From NCBI GenBank assembly GCA_944320765.1, contig CALUIS010000022.1, positions 1-52,206 of the forward strand: a stretch of DNA of 52,206 bases, read 5' to 3'. A program made the translations under genes and the position numbers. Positions 19,591 through 27,257 of this stretch are shown piece after piece (the first letter of the stretch is position 1; each line of letters opens with the position of its first letter). This DNA comes from an uncultured Paraprevotella sp. (GTDB lineage Bacteria; Bacteroidota; Bacteroidia; Bacteroidales; Bacteroidaceae). The notes under the pieces were generated by a model. That model saw only the letters and a program-made list of their open reading frames with translations, was not told the origin of the DNA and did not search any database.

Positions 19591-19609
19591 CGTTCTCGTT
19601 ATTTCCCTG

Positions 19610-19617
19610 CAAAAATA
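19610..19617 (-). promoter_or_regulatory. -7 box of the GHL10 gene
   Basis: TATTTTTG on the minus strand, 20 bp before the ATG at 19590. No good -33 TTG sits at 20 bp spacing. It supports the shorter start for the gene. Confidence 0.5.
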
Positions 19618-19699
19618 CAACAAAAGAGACAAGCGGCATACACCCCGCCCCACTTTTTTCTCATCAACCTCTTCGACGGGCAGGTGGTGAACGAAATCC

Positions 19700-20250
19700 A
19701 GGAATGACAATATGGCAAATTAGCAGAACGTCAGAAACGGCATCGCGAGAATCGCGCATTCCGCCGCCACGGCAGGCACGTCCGGAAATACGCGATTCTC
19801 GCGAAGGGCGGGAAAGGCAGAATGTCACGCATCCGGCCTTTCCGCCGACATTCTGCCGCCGCACGCCCCACGCTTGGCGCACAAGGCGGGACGACGCGTC
19901 AGCCCGAAGCCCGGAATCCCGCCGCCGCGCCAGTCCCGTCCTGAACGCCCGCCCGCTCCAACCAGACGAAAAAAAGCCCTCAGAAGCCCGCATATTCCTG
20001 CCCTTCCGCCCTGCGGGGAATTTCTTTGCGGCAAGAAATTTCCGTCTTTGCGGCAAGCGACGAATTTCTTTCAGCAAAGAAATTTCATTTTGTGCGCACA
20101 AAAACGCCGGATCCGGCACAGAAATGCTTCCTACAGACATTTCTGCGGCTTACATTTTAACAATTGCCCGTTTTCCCGGCACAGCTCCGTCCGGCCCCGC
20201 ATCAAGAAAACCCGCGAAAAACTTTCTTTTTGCCAGAAATACCCGCAAAA
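19700..20250 (+). repeat. Structured dispersed element, copy A
   Basis: About 550 bp homologous, in opposite orientation, to 50000-50555 (copy B). The best match is 39 identical bases at 20019-20057 (copy B 50197-50235), followed by 17 identical bases at 20065-20081. Other blocks align more loosely but keep their hairpins: 19743-19756 with 19791-19804 (14 bp perfect), 19816-19826 with 19847-19857 (11 bp perfect), AATTTCTTT-CAGC-AAAGAAATT (20063-20084), and 20119-20126 with 20138-20145. In copy B several stems have other bases that still pair. The outer borders are estimates. It has no evident promoter at its 5' side. Confidence 0.75.
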
Positions 20251-20358
20251 CGCCGATATTATGCAAAACGGGGCAAGCCGCCCCGCCCGCCTGTCCGCAC
20301 CGGAAGCCAGGGCATCTTCCCCACAGTGCAGAAATTCCGAAAATAAATCCGGATATTA

Positions 20359-20390
20359 TTTGCCCGCTTATCCGAAATTCCATATATTTG
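20359..20390 (+). promoter_or_regulatory. Strong promoter upstream of the ferritin/pfkA unit
   Basis: TTTG at 20359-20362, exactly 20 bp, then TATATTTG at 20383-20390: a full match to the Bacteroides -33/-7 consensus. The start is expected near 20395. The first downstream gene begins 300 bp later. Confidence 0.85.
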
Positions 20391-20394
20391 CATA

Positions 20395-20698
20395 GCCCTA
20401 AGAGAAGGGCCATGGCAAGCGTTTTGGCATTATCCAGATTCAGGAAATCCCCAATTTCTCACAACAACAATGGATATACGGCAACGCTCTGCGAACTACG
20501 AGGTATATACAAAAACGCATTCTTCCCCATGCGGGGAATGAATGCGATATATCAAATAGACGTGGGGCTTTATGTATTATTTGTTGTTGAGTATGGGGAT
20601 ACTTCTGAACGATAATACTAAAGTTCCCCACGTTTAACCATACAAAAAGAAACAGACACGACCCCAGGGGAGCAGGTCGGACCGAAAACATAGAAGCA
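20395..20698 (+). ncRNA. Candidate structured leader RNA or small RNA
   Basis: The segment after the promoter folds into several stems: GCCCT/AGGGC right at the expected 5' end (20395-20410); CGCATTC + TCCCC / GGGGA + GAATGCG (20516-20546); a stem of about 20 bp with small bulges between 20560-20579 (ACGTGGGGCTTTATGTATTA) and 20613-20633; and a short AGTAT/ATACT hairpin in its loop. No T-run follows the last stem, so it looks more like a 300-nt leader of the downstream small-protein/ferritin/pfkA unit than a terminated small RNA. A 67-codon ORF (20412-20615) runs through the stems and is probably chance. No known riboswitch was recognised. Confidence 0.4.
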
Positions 20699-20712
20699 AT
20701 GAAAGCTAACAC

Positions 20713-21018
20713 ATGGCAGGATACATACAAATTGTATGCCAATCCGTTGTTTTACTCCACGAACTCTTTCCCCCAATGAAAGAAGGACGCTCTCCCCACG
20801 AGAAAAAGGGAGACTTGTGGCTCAGGCTCCTCTTGCTGCGCCAAGATGCCAAAGACCCGGAAGACCCGCCCGGCACGGATGCCCCCCATAAAATGCTGGA
20901 CAAGATAGAGCAGATCGAGAACGAAATAGACTTGTTACTTGCCTTGTTGGACGAAGACCCCGGGATTCCCCCGTTGGCAGACCAGCCACACAAAGCCCGA
21001 ATGAACCTTAACTCATAA
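20713..21018 (+). CDS. Small acidic hypothetical protein, start uncertain
   Basis: Not recognised. The C-terminal 80 residues, from the ATG at 20776, form a charged, probably helical protein (LRLLLLRQDAKDP, then KMLDKIEQIENEIDLLLALLDED with a heptad pattern). The first 21 codons (MAGYIQIVCQSV...) are doubtful. In another frame the ATG at 20699 reads a more protein-like peptide MKANTWQDTYKLYANPLFYS and stops at a TGA (20777-20779) that overlaps the ATG at 20776. Either two overlapping ORFs are coupled, or a frameshift in the C5 run at 20770-20774 split one gene of about 107 codons. It ends 12 bp before the ferritin-like gene. Confidence 0.5.
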   Translation: MAGYIQIVCQSVVLLHELFPPMKEGRSPHEKKGDLWLRLLLLRQDAKDPEDPPGTDAPHKMLDKIEQIENEIDLLLALLDEDPGIPPLADQPHKARMNLNS

Positions 21019-21030
21019 ATATATATTCTC

Positions 21031-21480
21031 ATGGACAAGCAAATCGAAAACGCCATGAACAGGCTGATCAACACGGAAATCTGGTCGTCCAACCTATACC
21101 TTGCCATGCAAGTGTTCTTCGAACGGAAAGGCTTCCCCATCCTCAGCTCATGGCTGCGCCTCCAATCACGCGGCAACATGGAACGTGTGTACGCCATCAT
21201 GCACATCCTCTATCACCAAGGGGGGAAAACCAGCATCGACGCCCAAGAAGGATACACGCCGGAATGGCGGAACTCCACGGAAGCCCTCAACCGGCTCGTG
21301 GAACAGGAACAAAGCGTGCAACGGGATGTCAAAAGCTTCCTCTTCGCCGTACGCTGCCTTGACCCAAACCTCTACGCCAGCATCCGGCACCTCTATGACG
21401 ACCGCCCCTATATCGGCAACATCCTGCTCGAACTGACGCATATCCTGGCTGAAGAGAGCCAGCGGAGACTTCCCGAATAA
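21031..21480 (+). CDS. Ferritin-like protein with degenerate ferroxidase site
   Basis: A 149-residue protein that aligns by eye with bacterial ferritin: NTEIWSSNLYLAM matches the first helix (E. coli FtnA NLELYSSLLYQQM, keeping Glu16/17), WLRLQSRGNMERVY matches helix B, EQEQSVQRDV matches helix C (Glu94 kept). The helix B metal ligands Glu50 and His53 appear as Asn and Arg, and the helix D Glu/Gln ligands are not recognisable in LYDDRPYIGNIL. It may therefore be a structural or binding relative that no longer oxidises iron. It is 12 bp after the small acidic protein and 30 bp before pfkA, so all three are probably transcribed from the 20359 promoter. Confidence 0.65.
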   Translation: MDKQIENAMNRLINTEIWSSNLYLAMQVFFERKGFPILSSWLRLQSRGNMERVYAIMHILYHQGGKTSIDAQEGYTPEWRNSTEALNRLVEQEQSVQRDVKSFLFAVRCLDPNLYASIRHLYDDRPYIGNILLELTHILAEESQRRLPE

Positions 21481-21510
21481 CCCTGCAAACCACCAAAACT
21501 AAAGGACATC

Positions 21511-22491
21511 ATGACTGAAAATTATATCGGAATACTGACTTCCGGAGGAGACGCTTCCGGAATGAACGCGGCCATCCGGGCCGTAACGCGCAGCGCCATC
21601 TTCAACGGCCTGAAGGTGAAAGGCATCTACAGAGGATACGAAGGGCTGATTGCCGACGAGGTAAAAGAGCTGAACACGGAGGATGTCAGCAACATCATCC
21701 AGCGCGGCGGCACAATCCTGAAGACAGCCCGGAGCAAGGATTTCATGACCCCGCAAGGACGCGCAAAAGCTTACGAGACCCTACGGAAGGAACACATCAC
21801 GGCCCTTGTCATCATCGGCGGCGACGGATCGCTGACCGGCGCGCGCATCTTTGCAGACGAGCACGAGGACATCGTCTGCATCGGGCTGCCCGGCACCATC
21901 GACAACGACCTCTATGGCACGGACACCACCATCGGCTACGACACGGCGCTGAACACCATCGTGGAATGCGTGGACAAAATCCGCGACACCGCCACCTCGC
22001 ACGACCGCCTCTTCTTCGTTGAGGTGATGGGACGCGACGCCGGATTCCTCGCGCAATACGGTGCCGTGGCGGCCGGAGCGGAAGCGGCAATCATCCCGGA
22101 AGACCATACCGATGCCGACCAACTGGAAACGTTCATCAACCGGGGATTCCGGAAAACCAAGAACAGCAGTATCGTCATCGTCTCGGAAAGCAACAAAGAC
22201 AAAGGGGCCTTGCACTACGCCAAACGCGTGGAAAAGGAATACCCGCAATATGACGTCAGGGTCTCCATCCTGGGGCATCTCCAGCGGGGCGGATCCCCCA
22301 GCGCCTACGACCGCATCCTGGCCAGCCGGCTGGGCGACGGGGCCATACAAGCCTTGTTGGAAGGGCAACGCAACGTCATGATCGGCATCCACAACGACCA
22401 AATCGCCTACATCCCCTTCGCCGAAGCCATAAAAACAGACAAGCCCATCGACAAAAGCCTCATCCGCATCCTGAACGAACTCTCCATCTGA
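21511..22491 (+). CDS. pfkA: ATP-dependent 6-phosphofructokinase, paralogue 1
   Basis: Phosphorylates fructose-6-phosphate to fructose-1,6-bisphosphate, the committed step of glycolysis, in the cytosol. At 326 residues it has family length. It has [14 protein letters not shown] at the N-terminus, the nucleotide loop GGDGS (Asp before Gly, the ATP-type signature), the catalytic [15 protein letters not shown] for sugar binding and [14 protein letters not shown] close paralogue lies at 40432-41409. It follows the ferritin-like gene by 30 bp and ends at a good terminator. Confidence 0.95.
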   Translation: MTENYIGILTSGGDASGMNAAIRAVTRSAIFNGLKVKGIYRGYEGLIADEVKELNTEDVSNIIQRGGTILKTARSKDFMTPQGRAKAYETLRKEHITALVIIGGDGSLTGARIFADEHEDIVCIGLPGTIDNDLYGTDTTIGYDTALNTIVECVDKIRDTATSHDRLFFVEVMGRDAGFLAQYGAVAAGAEAAIIPEDHTDADQLETFINRGFRKTKNSSIVIVSESNKDKGALHYAKRVEKEYPQYDVRVSILGHLQRGGSPSAYDRILASRLGDGAIQALLEGQRNVMIGIHNDQIAYIPFAEAIKTDKPIDKSLIRILNELSI

Positions 22492-22532
22492 AAGGAAAAG
22501 CCGGGACAGGTTTGCCCCACCTGCCGGTGCTT

Positions 22533-22577
22533 AGCACGCCCCGTACGGTTTCGTATTCTTACGGGACGTGCTTTTTT
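22533..22577 (+). terminator. Rho-independent terminator after pfkA paralogue 1
   Basis: Stem AGCACG + CCCGTA paired with TACGGG + CGTGCT across one mismatch, loop of 14 nt, then six T. Confidence 0.88.
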
Positions 22578-22677
22578 CATGACGACTCCACACGCACGTC
22601 AAGACGGACCCGCAGGGAAACCAAGTGATGGCGAAATTCATTAAAAGGAATCACAAGGTTTTTCCGCCGAAAATACG

Positions 22678-22685
22678 TACCTTTG
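22678..22685 (+). promoter_or_regulatory. -7 box of uvrA
   Basis: TACCTTTG, 22 bp before the uvrA ATG. The -33 region is T-rich (near 22659) but not a clean TTG. No SOS (LexA) box was recognised. Confidence 0.6.
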
Positions 22686-22707
22686 TATCTGTCCTAAACG
22701 AACGTGC

Positions 22708-25521
22708 ATGAACGACTGTATACAAATCAAAGGCGCACGGGTGAACAACCTGAAGAACATCGACCTGGACATCCCGCGCAACAAACTGATTGTCATCACC
22801 GGCCTCTCCGGGTCCGGCAAGTCGTCGCTGGCCTTCGACACCCTCTACGCCGAAGGGCAGCGGCGCTACGTGGAAAGCCTCTCGGCCTACGCCCGCCAGT
22901 TCCTGGGGCGCATGAGCAAGCCGGAGTGCGACTACATCAAGGGCATACCGCCCGCCATCGCCATCGAACAGAAGGTGAGCAGCCGCAACCCGCGTTCCAC
23001 CGTCGGCACGTCAACTGAAATCTACGAATACCTGCGCCTGCTCTACGCCCGCATCGGGCGGACTTTCTCCCCCGTCAGCGGACAGGAAGTGAAGAAGCAC
23101 ACCACGGAGGACGTGGTGCAATGCATGCTCTCCTACTCCAAAGGCACGCGCTTCACCGTCCTCGCCCCCCTCGTGGTGCGGGAAGGACGGAGCCTGGCCG
23201 AACAGCTGGACAGCGACTTCAAACAGGGATTCTCGCGCATCGAGGTGGACGGGGAAACCGTCCGCATGGAAGACTTCATGGTGGAACTCTCGAAGAACCC
23301 TGAAGCGGGAAAGGGCAAGACACTCTACCTGCTCGTGGACCGCATGGCCTGCGACGACGCGAAAGACACCATCTCGCGCCTGACCGACTCGGCGGAAACA
23401 GCCTTCTACGAAGGCAACGGGGAGTGTATGCTCCGCTTCTATCCCTCCGGGCTGCTGCACTTCTTCTCCACCCGCTTCGAGGCCGACGGCATGACGTTCG
23501 AGGAGCCTACGGACAACCTCTTCTCTTTCAACTCCCCCATCGGGGCCTGCCCCGAATGCGAAGGCTTCGGCCGCGTCATCGGCATCGACGAGCATCTGGT
23601 CGTCCCCAACTCCGCCCTCAGCGTGTACGACGGCGCGGTGGTCTGCTGGCGCGGGGAAAAGATGGGAGAATGGAAGAACGAGTTCTGCCGCCGGGCCACG
23701 AAGCACAACTTCCCCATCTTCGAGCCTTATTACCAGCTGACACAGGCCCAGAAAGATTTCCTGTGGCACGGTGAGCCGCAAAAGGATTCGGACATCAACG
23801 AAGTGTGCATCGACAGCTTCTTCAAAATGCTGGAAGAGAACCAGTACAAGATACAATACCGCGTCATGCTGGCCCGCTACCGCGGAAAGACGGTCTGCCC
23901 CAAATGCCACGGCACCCGCCTGAGGCCGGAAGCCGGATACGTGAAAATCGGCGGACGCTCCATCTCGGACTTGGTGGACCTGCCCGTCACCGAACTGAAG
24001 CGGTTCTTCGACCAGCTGGAACTGACCGGACACGAAAGGCAAATCGGACAGCGGCTGCTCACCGAAATCGACAACCGCCTGCAGTTCCTGCTGGACGTGG
24101 GACTGGGCTACCTCACGCTGAACCGCCTGAGCAACACGCTCTCGGGCGGGGAAAGCCAGCGCATCAACCTGGCCACCTCATTAGGCAGCAGCCTCGTGGG
24201 CTCGCTCTACATCCTGGACGAGCCGAGCATCGGGCTGCACAGCCGCGACACGGACCGGCTGATACACGTGCTGCGGCAGCTCCAACAGCTGGGCAACACG
24301 GTCATCGTCGTGGAGCATGACGAGGAAATCATCCGGGCGGCCGACTACATCATCGACATCGGCCCCAAGGCCGGCCGGCTGGGAGGCGAAGTCGTATTCC
24401 AAGGCGACCTGCGGAAGATGCTGGCCGAAAAGCCGCAAGACACCCGGAGCTACACCGTGAGATACCTGACCGGGCAGGAGACCATCCCCCTGCCGGAGAA
24501 CCCGCGCCCGTGGAGCAACTACATCGAGGTGAAAGGAGCGCGGGCCAACAACCTGCGGGGCATCGACGTGCGCTTCCCGCTCAACGTCATGACCGTGGTC
24601 ACCGGCGTGAGCGGCTCGGGAAAGTCCACCCTCGTGCGCGACATCTTCTACCGCGCCATGAAGCGCCAGTTCGACGAGGTGGCCGACCGCCCAGGAGAGT
24701 TCCTCGGGCTGGAAGGCGACCTGAAGATGGTGAAGAACATCGAGTTTGTGGACCAGAACCCCATCGGGAAATCCTCCCGGAGCAACCCCGTCACCTACGT
24801 CAAGGCCTACGACGAGATACGCAAGCTCTTCGCCGACCAGGCGCTGGCCCGGCAGATGGGCTTCACGGCAGGCTACTTCTCGTTCAACACCGAAGGGGGA
24901 CGGTGTGAGGAATGCAAGGGCGAAGGCACCGTCACCGTGGAGATGCAGTTCATGGCCGACCTGGTGCTGGAATGCGAGTCGTGCCACGGCAAACGCTTCA
25001 AGAGCGACATCCTCGAGGTGAAGTTCGAGGGGCAGAACATCTACGACGTGCTGAACATGACCGTCAACCAGGCCATCGAGTTCTTCGACGCGCACGGACA
25101 ATCCAAAATCTCCAAAAAGCTCAAGCCCCTGCAGGACGTGGGCTTGGGCTACATCAAGCTGGGACAGTCGTCCAACACGCTGTCCGGAGGAGAGAACCAA
25201 CGCGTGAAGCTGGCTTACTATTTGGGGATGGAAAAAACGGAACCCACCATCTTCATCTTCGACGAACCGACCACCGGCCTGCACTTCCACGACATCAAGC
25301 GGCTGCTGGCCGCCTTCGACGCCCTCATCCTGCGGGGGCATACGATTGTCATCATCGAACACAACATGGATGTCATCAAATGCGCCGACCACATCATCGA
25401 CCTGGGACCGGAAGGCGGCCAGGGCGGCGGCGGCGTGGTAGTCTGCGGGACACCGCAGGAAGTGGCCGCCTGCGCGGCAAGCCACACGGGACGATTCCTG
25501 AAGGAAAAGCTGAGGGAATGA
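22708..25521 (+). CDS. uvrA: Excinuclease ABC subunit UvrA
   Basis: The damage-recognition ATPase of nucleotide excision repair; it loads UvrB at lesions. It has 937 residues and two ABC modules: Walker [10 protein letters not shown] near 31 and GVSGSGKST near 633, signatures LSGGESQR near 478 and LSGGENQR near 825, and zinc-binding Cys pairs [14 protein letters not shown] and CEECKG...CESCHG. The UvrB-binding and insertion domains lie between the first Walker A and the first signature. The ATG at 22708 fits the family start ([19 protein letters not shown]). Single gene with its own promoter; uvrB and uvrC are not in the window. Confidence 0.97.
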   Translation: MNDCIQIKGARVNNLKNIDLDIPRNKLIVITGLSGSGKSSLAFDTLYAEGQRRYVESLSAYARQFLGRMSKPECDYIKGIPPAIAIEQKVSSRNPRSTVGTSTEIYEYLRLLYARIGRTFSPVSGQEVKKHTTEDVVQCMLSYSKGTRFTVLAPLVVREGRSLAEQLDSDFKQGFSRIEVDGETVRMEDFMVELSKNPEAGKGKTLYLLVDRMACDDAKDTISRLTDSAETAFYEGNGECMLRFYPSGLLHFFSTRFEADGMTFEEPTDNLFSFNSPIGACPECEGFGRVIGIDEHLVVPNSALSVYDGAVVCWRGEKMGEWKNEFCRRATKHNFPIFEPYYQLTQAQKDFLWHGEPQKDSDINEVCIDSFFKMLEENQYKIQYRVMLARYRGKTVCPKCHGTRLRPEAGYVKIGGRSISDLVDLPVTELKRFFDQLELTGHERQIGQRLLTEIDNRLQFLLDVGLGYLTLNRLSNTLSGGESQRINLATSLGSSLVGSLYILDEPSIGLHSRDTDRLIHVLRQLQQLGNTVIVVEHDEEIIRAADYIIDIGPKAGRLGGEVVFQGDLRKMLAEKPQDTRSYTVRYLTGQETIPLPENPRPWSNYIEVKGARANNLRGIDVRFPLNVMTVVTGVSGSGKSTLVRDIFYRAMKRQFDEVADRPGEFLGLEGDLKMVKNIEFVDQNPIGKSSRSNPVTYVKAYDEIRKLFADQALARQMGFTAGYFSFNTEGGRCEECKGEGTVTVEMQFMADLVLECESCHGKRFKSDILEVKFEGQNIYDVLNMTVNQAIEFFDAHGQSKISKKLKPLQDVGLGYIKLGQSSNTLSGGENQRVKLAYYLGMEKTEPTIFIFDEPTTGLHFHDIKRLLAAFDALILRGHTIVIIEHNMDVIKCADHIIDLGPEGGQGGGGVVVCGTPQEVAACAASHTGRFLKEKLRE

Positions 25522-25554
25522 CACTCCTCCCGCCACAGGGCAGGGATATACGCT

Positions 25555-25603
25555 GAAAGCCGGAACGCTCGCGGAGACGCGCGTTCCGGCTTTCACCTTT
25601 TAA
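25555..25603. terminator. Terminator between uvrA and secG
   Basis: Perfect 14-bp stem GAAAGCCGGAACGC (25555-25568) with its complement at 25581-25594, then CACCTTTT. The genes converge, so the hairpin probably serves both. Confidence 0.8.
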
Positions 25604-25616
25604 TATGCCAAAGCCC

Positions 25617-25997
25617 TTACTCGCCTTGTGCCGGCTGCGAGGCGGCCGGTGCGGACGCGCCCTGTGCCGGGGCGGCCTGCTGGGGCTGGGACGCGCCGAA
25701 GCCCGGCAAGTTATTGGAGTTTACGGCCCTCTGCTCCGTGGCGGCCTTCATCATGGTAGACTCTTCCGCAGTCATCTTGGGAATGAAGAATACGGAAACC
25801 ACACTCAATACGACCATGGCGGCAGCCAGGCCCCATGTCATCTTCTCAATCACATCCGTCGTCTTGCGGACTCCCATGATCTGGTTGGATGCAGAGAAGC
25901 TGGAAGCCAGTCCTCCACCCTTGGACTCCTGAATGAGCACGATCAGACACATCAGAACCGCCAGAATGACGATGAGAACAACCAATACTGTGTACAT
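25617..25997 (-). CDS. secG: Preprotein translocase subunit SecG
   Basis: Accessory subunit of the SecYEG inner-membrane channel. It has 126 residues with two TM helices (about 2-24 and 52-74), the conserved loop LIQESKGGGLASSFSASNQIMG between them, and a long Ala/Gln/Pro-rich C-terminal tail usual for Bacteroidota SecG. It is last in a minus-strand unit, 3 bp after the TPR-like gene, and shares its terminator with uvrA. Confidence 0.95.
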   Translation of the reverse strand: MYTVLVVLIVILAVLMCLIVLIQESKGGGLASSFSASNQIMGVRKTTDVIEKMTWGLAAAMVVLSVVSVFFIPKMTAEESTMMKAATEQRAVNSNNLPGFGASQPQQAAPAQGASAPAASQPAQGE

Positions 25998-26000
25998 GTT

Positions 26001-26738
26001 TTACGACTTTTTATTCTTGTTGTTTATAATCAATTTCTCCAGAAAACGGATTTGGTCTGCAAAGTAACGGTTTTTTTTTGGATATTTCAAGCTTAACCGC
26101 CTTATAATTTCCATTGCCTTAGTATATCGCCCTTGTTTGATATAGATTTTGGCCAAAGTTTCCGTAAAATAGTCTTCGTCCTCTCCCGTTTCGTCCTCCG
26201 CCGCAAGGACCGGCACCTGCAGCTCCTCGTCCGGTGCCTGGCTCAGCACGATACGCTTGTCGCCCTGTCCGATGAAATCGTCAATCAGCTCCTGATGCTG
26301 CATCCGAGGCACGGCGGTGATGGTGTCCGGCGCCTCCTCGCTCTGCATCAGATAAGCCATGTAATCCGTGGAAGCGTCGACCGGCTTGGGCCGTTGGGGC
26401 TTCTCTTCCGGCAGGTTGGCCAGGAAACTGTCTATCAGCGAATAGGTACGGTCCTCCTTCACGTCCTCCGACTTCGGCTGACGCTTCTTCACTGGCTCAA
26501 GCCGGTAGTTCACGCCTTCTATCAGCTGGAAAAGCGCCCTGCGGTCCGGCAAGTAATAGGCGGCCCGCCTCAACTCGCGGTCGAACGCGGCATCGTGCAA
26601 CTGGTAGAGATTGCGGAGATACAACAGTCTCGCCGGCTGGAAATAAGGATAAGCGTCCACCAACCTGCACAGGTGAGGGAGCGTCTCCTTATCCAGCCTT
26701 TCCGGATGCTTGATATAGTCCGACAGATTCAAATCCAT
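26001..26738 (-). CDS. TPR-like hypothetical protein between lptE and secG
   Basis: A 245-residue soluble protein without signal peptide. The N-terminal third (ETLPHLCRLVDAYPYFQPARLLYLRNLYQLHDAAFDRELRRAAYYLPDRRALF) and the C-terminal part (ETLAKIYIKQGRYTKAMEIIRRLSLKYPKKN) look like tetratricopeptide helical hairpins, separated by a charged linker (about 85-185). Such repeats usually bind other proteins. The gene has 3-bp gaps to lptE and secG, an order I regard as usual in Bacteroidales. The function is unknown; the context suggests a role in envelope assembly, which is only inference. Confidence 0.75.
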   Translation of the reverse strand: MDLNLSDYIKHPERLDKETLPHLCRLVDAYPYFQPARLLYLRNLYQLHDAAFDRELRRAAYYLPDRRALFQLIEGVNYRLEPVKKRQPKSEDVKEDRTYSLIDSFLANLPEEKPQRPKPVDASTDYMAYLMQSEEAPDTITAVPRMQHQELIDDFIGQGDKRIVLSQAPDEELQVPVLAAEDETGEDEDYFTETLAKIYIKQGRYTKAMEIIRRLSLKYPKKNRYFADQIRFLEKLIINNKNKKS

Positions 26739-26741
26739 AGT

Positions 26742-27257
26742 TTACCAATTCGCTACGGTTGCATTAAATATCTGGTCCACGATGTCTTCCACCATCTGGG
26801 TCACCAACTCTTCCTGCACGGCGGTCAGCTGTTGCGAGGAGTCGTACTGCGTGGTGGCAGAAAAGCGTTGCTCAAAGTCCTCGTCATGGTTGGCATTGTT
26901 CACGAAACGCACGTTGACCGTCATCTTCAACTGCGTCTGGGCCGAATAGCCGTCGGCCGACACCGCCTTGTTGAACTGGCTGTACTCCACAATCTCGCCC
27001 GACAGCTGCAGGTCTCCGTTACGGTTCACCTGCTGCAGTTTGGTCTGCCGCGCGTAAATGTCCGTCAGCTGGTTGTTGAAGATGGCCTGCATGGGCGCCC
27101 AAACGTACGCCGAACGAATCGGGAACTGCGAGATCTGTATGGTCTTCGTCTTAGTATAGTCAATGGAAGCCCCGTTGAATTTATAGGATATAGAGCAGGC
27201 GGTTCCCAAAAACACCGTCAACAACAGGCAGACAGCCTTGACCTTGTCCTTAAACAT
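26742..27257 (-). CDS. lptE: LptE-family LPS assembly lipoprotein
   Basis: A 171-residue lipoprotein from the ATG at 27257, with signal peptide and lipobox LGTAC (Cys21). The SYKFNGASIDYTKTKTIQISQFP block and the following IFNNQLTDIYARQTKLQQVNRNGDLQLSGEI stretch match Bacteroidota LptE, which plugs the LptD barrel that inserts LPS in the outer membrane. An ATG six codons upstream (27275) keeps the frame but gives a poorer signal peptide. The start overlaps the end of the sigma-54 activator gene by 8 bp, so translation is probably coupled. Confidence 0.85.
   Translation of the reverse strand: MFKDKVKAVCLLLTVFLGTACSISYKFNGASIDYTKTKTIQISQFPIRSAYVWAPMQAIFNNQLTDIYARQTKLQQVNRNGDLQLSGEIVEYSQFNKAVSADGYSAQTQLKMTVNVRFVNNANHDEDFEQRFSATTQYDSSQQLTAVQEELVTQMVEDIVDQIFNATVANW

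Larger units (their letters stand above)
19591..20698. other. Gene-free region of 1.1 kb with a structured element and leader
   Basis: A 1.1-kb stretch without a convincing gene. It holds, in order: the GHL10 promoter; copy A of a hairpin-rich element (about 19700-20250) that is repeated at the right end of the window; about 100 bp of GC-rich linker; and a strong promoter (20359-20390) that starts a heavily folded leader running to 20698. A 303-codon ORF (19704-20615, plus) covers the region but its protein is Arg/Pro/Ser-rich with no domain, and it runs through the repeat hairpins, so it was left out. Confidence 0.7.

Noticed and set aside
19704..20615. 303-codon plus ORF across the gene-free region
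   Set aside because: Arg/Pro/Ser-rich, runs through repeat hairpins and the promoter at 20359-20390, and is not kept in the homologous copy B.
20440..20742. 100-codon minus ORF with hydrophobic stretches
   Set aside because: It is opposite the strong promoter's leader and has no promoter or start context of its own.
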